Assembly: GCF_009905375.1 (NCBI RefSeq)
Contig: NC_133648.1
Span: 304,126,565 to 304,190,564 of the forward strand
Direction: 5' to 3'
Source of the DNA: Apium graveolens
Taxonomy: Eukaryota > Streptophyta > Magnoliopsida > Apiales > Apiaceae
DNA: 64,000 nt
The notes beneath the pieces are model-generated. The model worked only from the letters and a program-made list of their open reading frames with translations. It did no database searches and was not told the DNA's origin. This document shows positions 59,567 to 64,000 of this stretch, piece by piece (position 1 is the stretch's first letter; every line of letters begins with the position of its first letter). The position numbers were made by a program, and so were the translations under genes.

Positions 59567-59571
59567 ATAAG
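59567..59571. repeat. Target-site duplication of element E, right (ATAAG)
   Basis: Pairs with 32913-32917. Confidence 0.95.
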
Positions 59572-59902
59572 GGCACCTCCTTGTGATGATTTGCTCTATT
59601 TAAATCTGCAATAATCCTTCTTTCTTAAACCCAACAATTTAGCTTGTTGGTTGGGTTCTCAATCTCAATACTCTCAATAAGATGGTTAGCAAGCATCATA
59701 AAGAATCTAGCATAATAGACACTTTTACCTCTCTTATTAAGTTATCCTAACTTAAAGCCTAACTCAAACAAAATCAAGTCACCGAAATTAAAGTACTTAT
59801 CAGTAACTAGCATGTAAAGCATGTTAAGCATGGATATATTGATAGAGTCAAAATTGCTAATCTTACCAGAAAACACTTTAGTTACCACATCACACAGATA
59901 AC
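59567..59902 (-). pseudogene. Element D ORF, N-terminal part, cut by elements E and G
   Basis: This segment continues the ORF of 29073-32917 on the other side of element E and matches 463-798 of copy I. Its upstream end is cut at 59903 by the G LTR, so its start codon and promoter are separated from it. It carries the same stop-containing stretch near 59740 as copy I. Confidence 0.7.
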
Positions 59903-61610
59903 TGAAGGGTTTTTAGCACATAAACGCAGCGAAAACGTAAATTTAATCTTAAAAAAAACGGAAACCCTCCGCAGGATCCATGCAAAAAAATAATATTTAA
60001 TTCGTAGTTCAGTATATTTACCTTAAGAAGCTTTACATTAATGGAAAGATGGAGGTCTTTAATAGCGATCCAAGAACGATGAACCGAGATCCTTAGCAGC
60101 TGCTCCTCAAGTGTGAAGCACTCCACCGGTATCCACCAAGAAAACGATGTAATGAAGGAGGAGGAGATGGAGAGAATTAGGGTTTTGTAAATCTTTTTGG
60201 TTGAGGCAAAAATAGGGTTTATAATAGTATATTTATAGGTAAAATTTTTAGCTGAAAATTTTCCCATAAAATATTATTATTATTAACCCTTTATTATTCT
60301 CACTAATAATTAAAACACCTTTTAATTATTAATCCTTTTTCTAAACTCTTTAGAAATAATTCTCTTAGTTGATTTAATTTCCAAAAATTAAATTCTTAAT
60401 TAATAATATTAAGAATCTTTTCTTAATTAATTTATAATCAATTAAATCTCATTTAATCAATTATTAAAATTTCCAATTAATTATTTATTTCATAAATAAA
60501 TAATTATCAGCCATTATTTATTAATTCCTCCACCATTAAATCATTCTCTTTTATGGTGTGACCCTGTAGGTTCAATATTAAGCCGGTAGTAGAAATAAAT
60601 AATAATAAAACTATTTTATCATTATTTATATAAATTCTCTAATTCATTAAATATGATTAATTAATTAATCATATTTATTCTACATCGTGAGGGATACTTC
60701 TCAGCATATCGCGACTATCCGGATAATACGAATTCACTGCTTAGAATACCAAGAACCTATTCAGTGAGTAGTTACCGTGCAATTAATTCCTTCTACCCTG
60801 CAATGTCACGATTAAATACAAGGCATGGAACTTGTGTCAAGACTATCTTATTTAATCACTCACTTTCCCATTGACTATGCTTAGTTCTATTTAATGTAAA
60901 TTAGAAACTCCTTTCTAATTTCATTCACTTTGACCAGAGATTCCTGAACTAACATAAGTGGATCAGCATTGAACATTCTCTTCCTATACTGGAAGGGGTA
61001 GATCCTTTATTGATCATACACTATCTTCGTGTACAAATTCATATACCCAGTAGAGCCCTTATAATTGTCCCTTGAGACTAAGAACTAAACCAAAGCATAG
61101 TTCAGTGTACACAAGATGACTATGATGACCTCAAGTGTAAGGATACTTGTACAACTATCACTATGTGAACAACTGCTGACACGTGAGTGAACTCCATCAG
61201 TTGTTCAGCTGTGTGAGTCATGTTCAGTGAACTTATTCTATAATAAGCACCTACATACTAGCTATAGTGTCACCACACAAATGTCTATGAGAACAGACAT
61301 CCTTCATAATGAAGCAAGCATAGTATGTACCGATCTTTACAGATTATTAATTATTAGTTAGTAATCCTATGACCAGGAACTATTTAAGTTTAGAGTTATC
61401 ATCTTTTAGGTCTCATTATTATGATCTCATCACAATCCATAAAAAGCTTTACTCTAAACTGTGGTATATCTTATTTAAACATTTAAATAAATAGAGCCCG
61501 TAATAAAAACAAAACAAGCCTTTTATTAATATCAATGAAATCAAAACAGATTACATAAAAGTTATTCCTAATTCCTCATACATGATTGGACTTAGGACAT
61601 ATCTCTTTCA
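59903..61610 (-). repeat. 3' LTR of copia element G (1708 bp)
   Basis: Terminal TGAA...TTCA. Left end fixed by comparison with copy I, right end by the polypurine tract. Confidence 0.85.
60229..60237 (-). promoter_or_regulatory. TATA box in the G LTR
   Basis: Minus strand CCTATAAATATAC, followed 40-60 bases downstream by AAACCCTAATTCTCTCC, a typical plant leader with a telo-box-like AAACCCTA. Confidence 0.55.
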
Positions 61611-61621
61611 ATCTCCCACTT
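61611..61621 (-). other. Polypurine tract of element G
   Basis: Minus strand AAGTGGGAGAT directly before TGAAAGAGATATG. Confidence 0.8.
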
Positions 61622-62261
61622 GTACTAAAGCCAATCACTCTGGTATCTAATACCCATCTTGTCTTTATGATGATCAAAGTGACTCTGAGAAAGTGGCTTT
61701 GTGAGTGGGTCTGCTGCGTTGTTATGTGTGTAACCTCTCTCGACGTTGACATCTCCTCTTTCAACAATCTGAATTGCACCACCATTCAGAGTAAACACGT
61801 ACCCTGACATGGATTTGCTATCACTTTCTGATTGAAAACTAGAGTCAGTATAACCCTCTATTTTCAACAATCTTACTCATACGCTCTCTTTCCTCAAGTG
61901 TCTTAGGAGACATTTTTTCGGAAAGGGACACTCCATGGCTCATCGGTATGAGACCTCTTTTGGAGTTTTCCATGCTAAACCTTTTAAGCACTTTCTGGAT
62001 GTATGTACCCTGGGTAAGACCTATCATTCTTCTAGATCTATCTCTATAGATCTTCATACCGAGAATGTAGGATGCTTCTCCCAAGTCCTTTATGGTGAAG
62101 TTCTTTGATAGCCATACTTTGACTGATTGTAGCATCGGTATATCATTTCCTATAAGAAGTATGTCATCCACATACAATACAAGAAATGTTACAGCGCTCC
62201 CACTAACCTTCTTGTAGACACATGGTTCATCTACGTTTTTGATAAAACCAAACTCTTTGAT
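61622..62261 (-). pseudogene. pol: Copia pol remnant of element G: reverse transcriptase and RNase H with deletions
   Basis: The minus strand from 62261 gives the copia-type RT second half: FGFIKNVDEPCVYKK, LVLYVDDILLIGND (catalytic YVDD near 62180-62150), FTIKDLGEASYILGMKIYRD and LSEKMSPKT. Near 61865 it jumps from ERERMSKI to the RNase H start (GYTDSSFQSES), skipping the segment that should join them. Near 61770 it jumps from GYVFTLNGGA to the RNase H end (IVERGDV...ADPLTKPLSQ), skipping the catalytic core. It ends MGIRYQSDWL at 61625. The two deletions and a frame change make it non-functional. Element H removed everything upstream of 62262. Confidence 0.85.
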
Positions 62262-64000
62262 TATGACAGCCTCCAAATTCGGGGTATAGATTTGGGGCAT
62301 TATTAACAACAATTACCAACTAAACCTGCACAAGCGGAATATAAATATAATAATTACCCCGAACTATCACTACTCAGGATCTTTTATGGTCTGAGTTGAA
62401 AATAAGAACCACATACTACACTTTATTACAAACCCAAATAAATAAAACATGTCTCAAGAACTCTCTTTGTTACAAAACTTTATTCTATCTATAATCTCAC
62501 CACACAACTTTTATTCAAACTACACAAGACTTTTATTCAACCCAACATTACTACTTATCCTGCTACACCTGATCTGGCATTTCAAAGCTCTCTTCGGGAA
62601 TGGGAAGGAACACTCTTGGTATAAGAGGGTCCCGCTGCTTGACTCGCTTCTTGACTATGCGGGTCCTGATGGGTTTCATTCTCTACCTTAACTGTAAAAC
62701 AATAGGAATAACAATAAAAGGGGATGAGCCAAAATTGCTCAACAGGCCTGCAATAATATATATAGTATAAGAGAGAAACAGGTGAACCAATAAGCTGCTG
62801 GTTGAAACAACCATCTGATTCTGTATAGGATAGTAATTTGCCAATGCTGGCGAGTACCAAATGAACAAGACTGGAAACAAGAACCAACATATGCACTATA
62901 ACCTGCTGATCAGTCAGAATATAGTGCGGATCTATACCCAACTGTATAGACCCAACCAACATAAAGAGTACTCAGGAAACTATAGCCTATTAAATAATGG
63001 TTTGGGTAAAACCCAGCCCGTATAGTAACCATCCAGTCCAAGGCTTAGCATCCAGAACAATCGGAATGCTTTTGATATATCCCAACATCAGGATATACCA
63101 GAGTATATGTAACAAGGGTAAAAAGGATTGAAATATGAACAGGGAATTCAATAAATTGGGTGAAATCAAGAATCGAAATGAAATTGAAACAAGCAATAAT
63201 AAATGGGTAACAGTGTATATGAACAATGATTATCAAAGGTAACTGATATGATGATAGTCGTTTAGATAACTTACTATATACGTGTATCTTGAATTGATAT
63301 CACGCAACCTTATCAGTCTACCCATGCGTTTCTATCTGACTCGCATATATACACATATATTTATACAGCACATATATTCACATAATCACATAAAGCACGT
63401 AGCACATAAAGCACATAATCAATTTTTAGACTTATAATTATTTTTAGAATCGATTCTAGACTCATACATGCATTAACTAGTCCTATCTGATTTTATTATA
63501 ATTTTTCGGGATTTATTCGACTCAATTATACCCCTATTAGGAACTACGAACTATCAATTATCACCAAACCACTCTTTTTCGGAAAAAATTATAACTTACC
63601 ACTATTTTTATTGGATTCATCTCATTTTTCTGAGTCTAGGGGTCTTCGTTTCGCTCAAATCGGAATAACGGTTGAATTATTATGAATTAAACAAGATTTA
63701 ATTAATTAATAATTAATTTATAAATAATTAATTATAATTAAACAATCCTTAATTATATTTTTAAATAATTAATTAATAATTATTGTATTTTAAAATAATT
63801 AATCCCCAATTATTAGGAATTATTATTATTTATTACAAATTATTATTACTTATTCGATTAGATCGATTATTTACAAATAATCAATCAATTTAATTAACCG
63901 ATACGCTACTTATCGAATAACTACGAATTACTCGAATTATCAACCAACTTAACCATTAATCACTCGTATAACTACGAGCTACTCGCAATTCTCGCATAAT
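62262..64000 (-). repeat. Element H: partial LTR of the E family, inverted
   Basis: The reverse complement of the last ~1.7 kb of the E LTR; plus strand starts TATGACAGCCTCCAAATTCGGGG against TATAACACCCTCCAAATCCGGGG expected. Because copia sequence lies directly outside its terminal end, it is either a 3' LTR of a minus-strand element that extends beyond the window or a solo LTR. Confidence 0.85.

Larger units (their letters stand above)
59903..62261 (-). mobile_element. Element G: Ty1/copia retrotransposon, 3' part
   Basis: Minus-strand 3' LTR (59903-61610), polypurine tract, and the end of a copia pol. It is inserted in D after ATAAC (59898-59902); copy I shows the uninterrupted site at 794-799. 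Its upstream part is cut by element H at 62262. Confidence 0.85.

Noticed and set aside
59890..60267. 125-codon minus-strand ORF at the G LTR/D boundary
   Set aside because: It spans an element junction and the LTR promoter/leader region, so it cannot be an ancestral gene.
1602..64000. Bacterial, phage or organellar insertion
   Set aside because: No ribosomal-binding-site-led operons, plastid or mitochondrial genes; every larger coding region is retroelement-derived or unrecognised within one.

Overview
The window is a block of nested LTR retrotransposons from a plant nuclear genome. The evidence is plant-type Ty3/gypsy (Tekay-like chromovirus and Tat lineages) and Ty1/copia proteins, primer-binding sites of the initiator-tRNA-Met type (TGGTATCAGAGC), polypurine tracts, long AT-rich LTRs and target-site duplications. 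I see no cellular host gene, no rRNA or tRNA gene and nothing prokaryotic. The protein families remind me of large eudicot genomes, possibly Apiaceae; that is an impression only.

Layout. (I) 1-1601: N-terminal part of a second copy of element D's unknown ORF, minus strand, with its own TATA box. (A) 1602-23505: Tat-lineage Ty3/gypsy element, plus strand, 5' end missing; pol 1602-4660, an antisense intron-containing extra ORF (21244 to 5009), tandem repeats, 3' LTR 22923-23505. (B) 5769-19975: Tekay-like element, minus strand, with two 4.35-kb LTRs, inserted in an intron of A's antisense ORF. (C) 23506-27831: Tekay-like remnant, minus strand; A is inserted in its integrase region and D in its LTR. 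(D) 27832-32917 continuing at 59567-59902: copia-type LTR element, minus strand, carrying a long ORF of unknown function. (E) 32918-59566: Tekay-like chromovirus, plus strand, 3.8-kb LTRs, TSD ATAAG, inserted in D; it has an intact extra ORF ahead of a broken gag-pol. (F) 39328-52068: Tekay-like element of C's family, minus strand, TSD CAAGG, inserted in E's gag. (G) 59903-62261: Ty1/copia element, minus strand, inserted in D. (H) 62262-64000: LTR of E's family, minus strand, inserted in G and running off the window.

The order of events can be read from the nesting: C is older than A and D; A is older than B; D is older than E and G; E is older than F; G is older than H. LTR divergence counted by eye over short stretches agrees (E about 4%, F about 3%, B about 1%). 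Nearly all coding regions are pseudogenes. The exceptions worth attention are the uninterrupted 271-codon ORF of E (36905-37720), the two accessory ORFs that have their own TATA boxes (the antisense ORF of A and the D/I ORF), and the repeated ATCCGTCGGG boxes shared by the D LTR, the I promoter and the D ORF.
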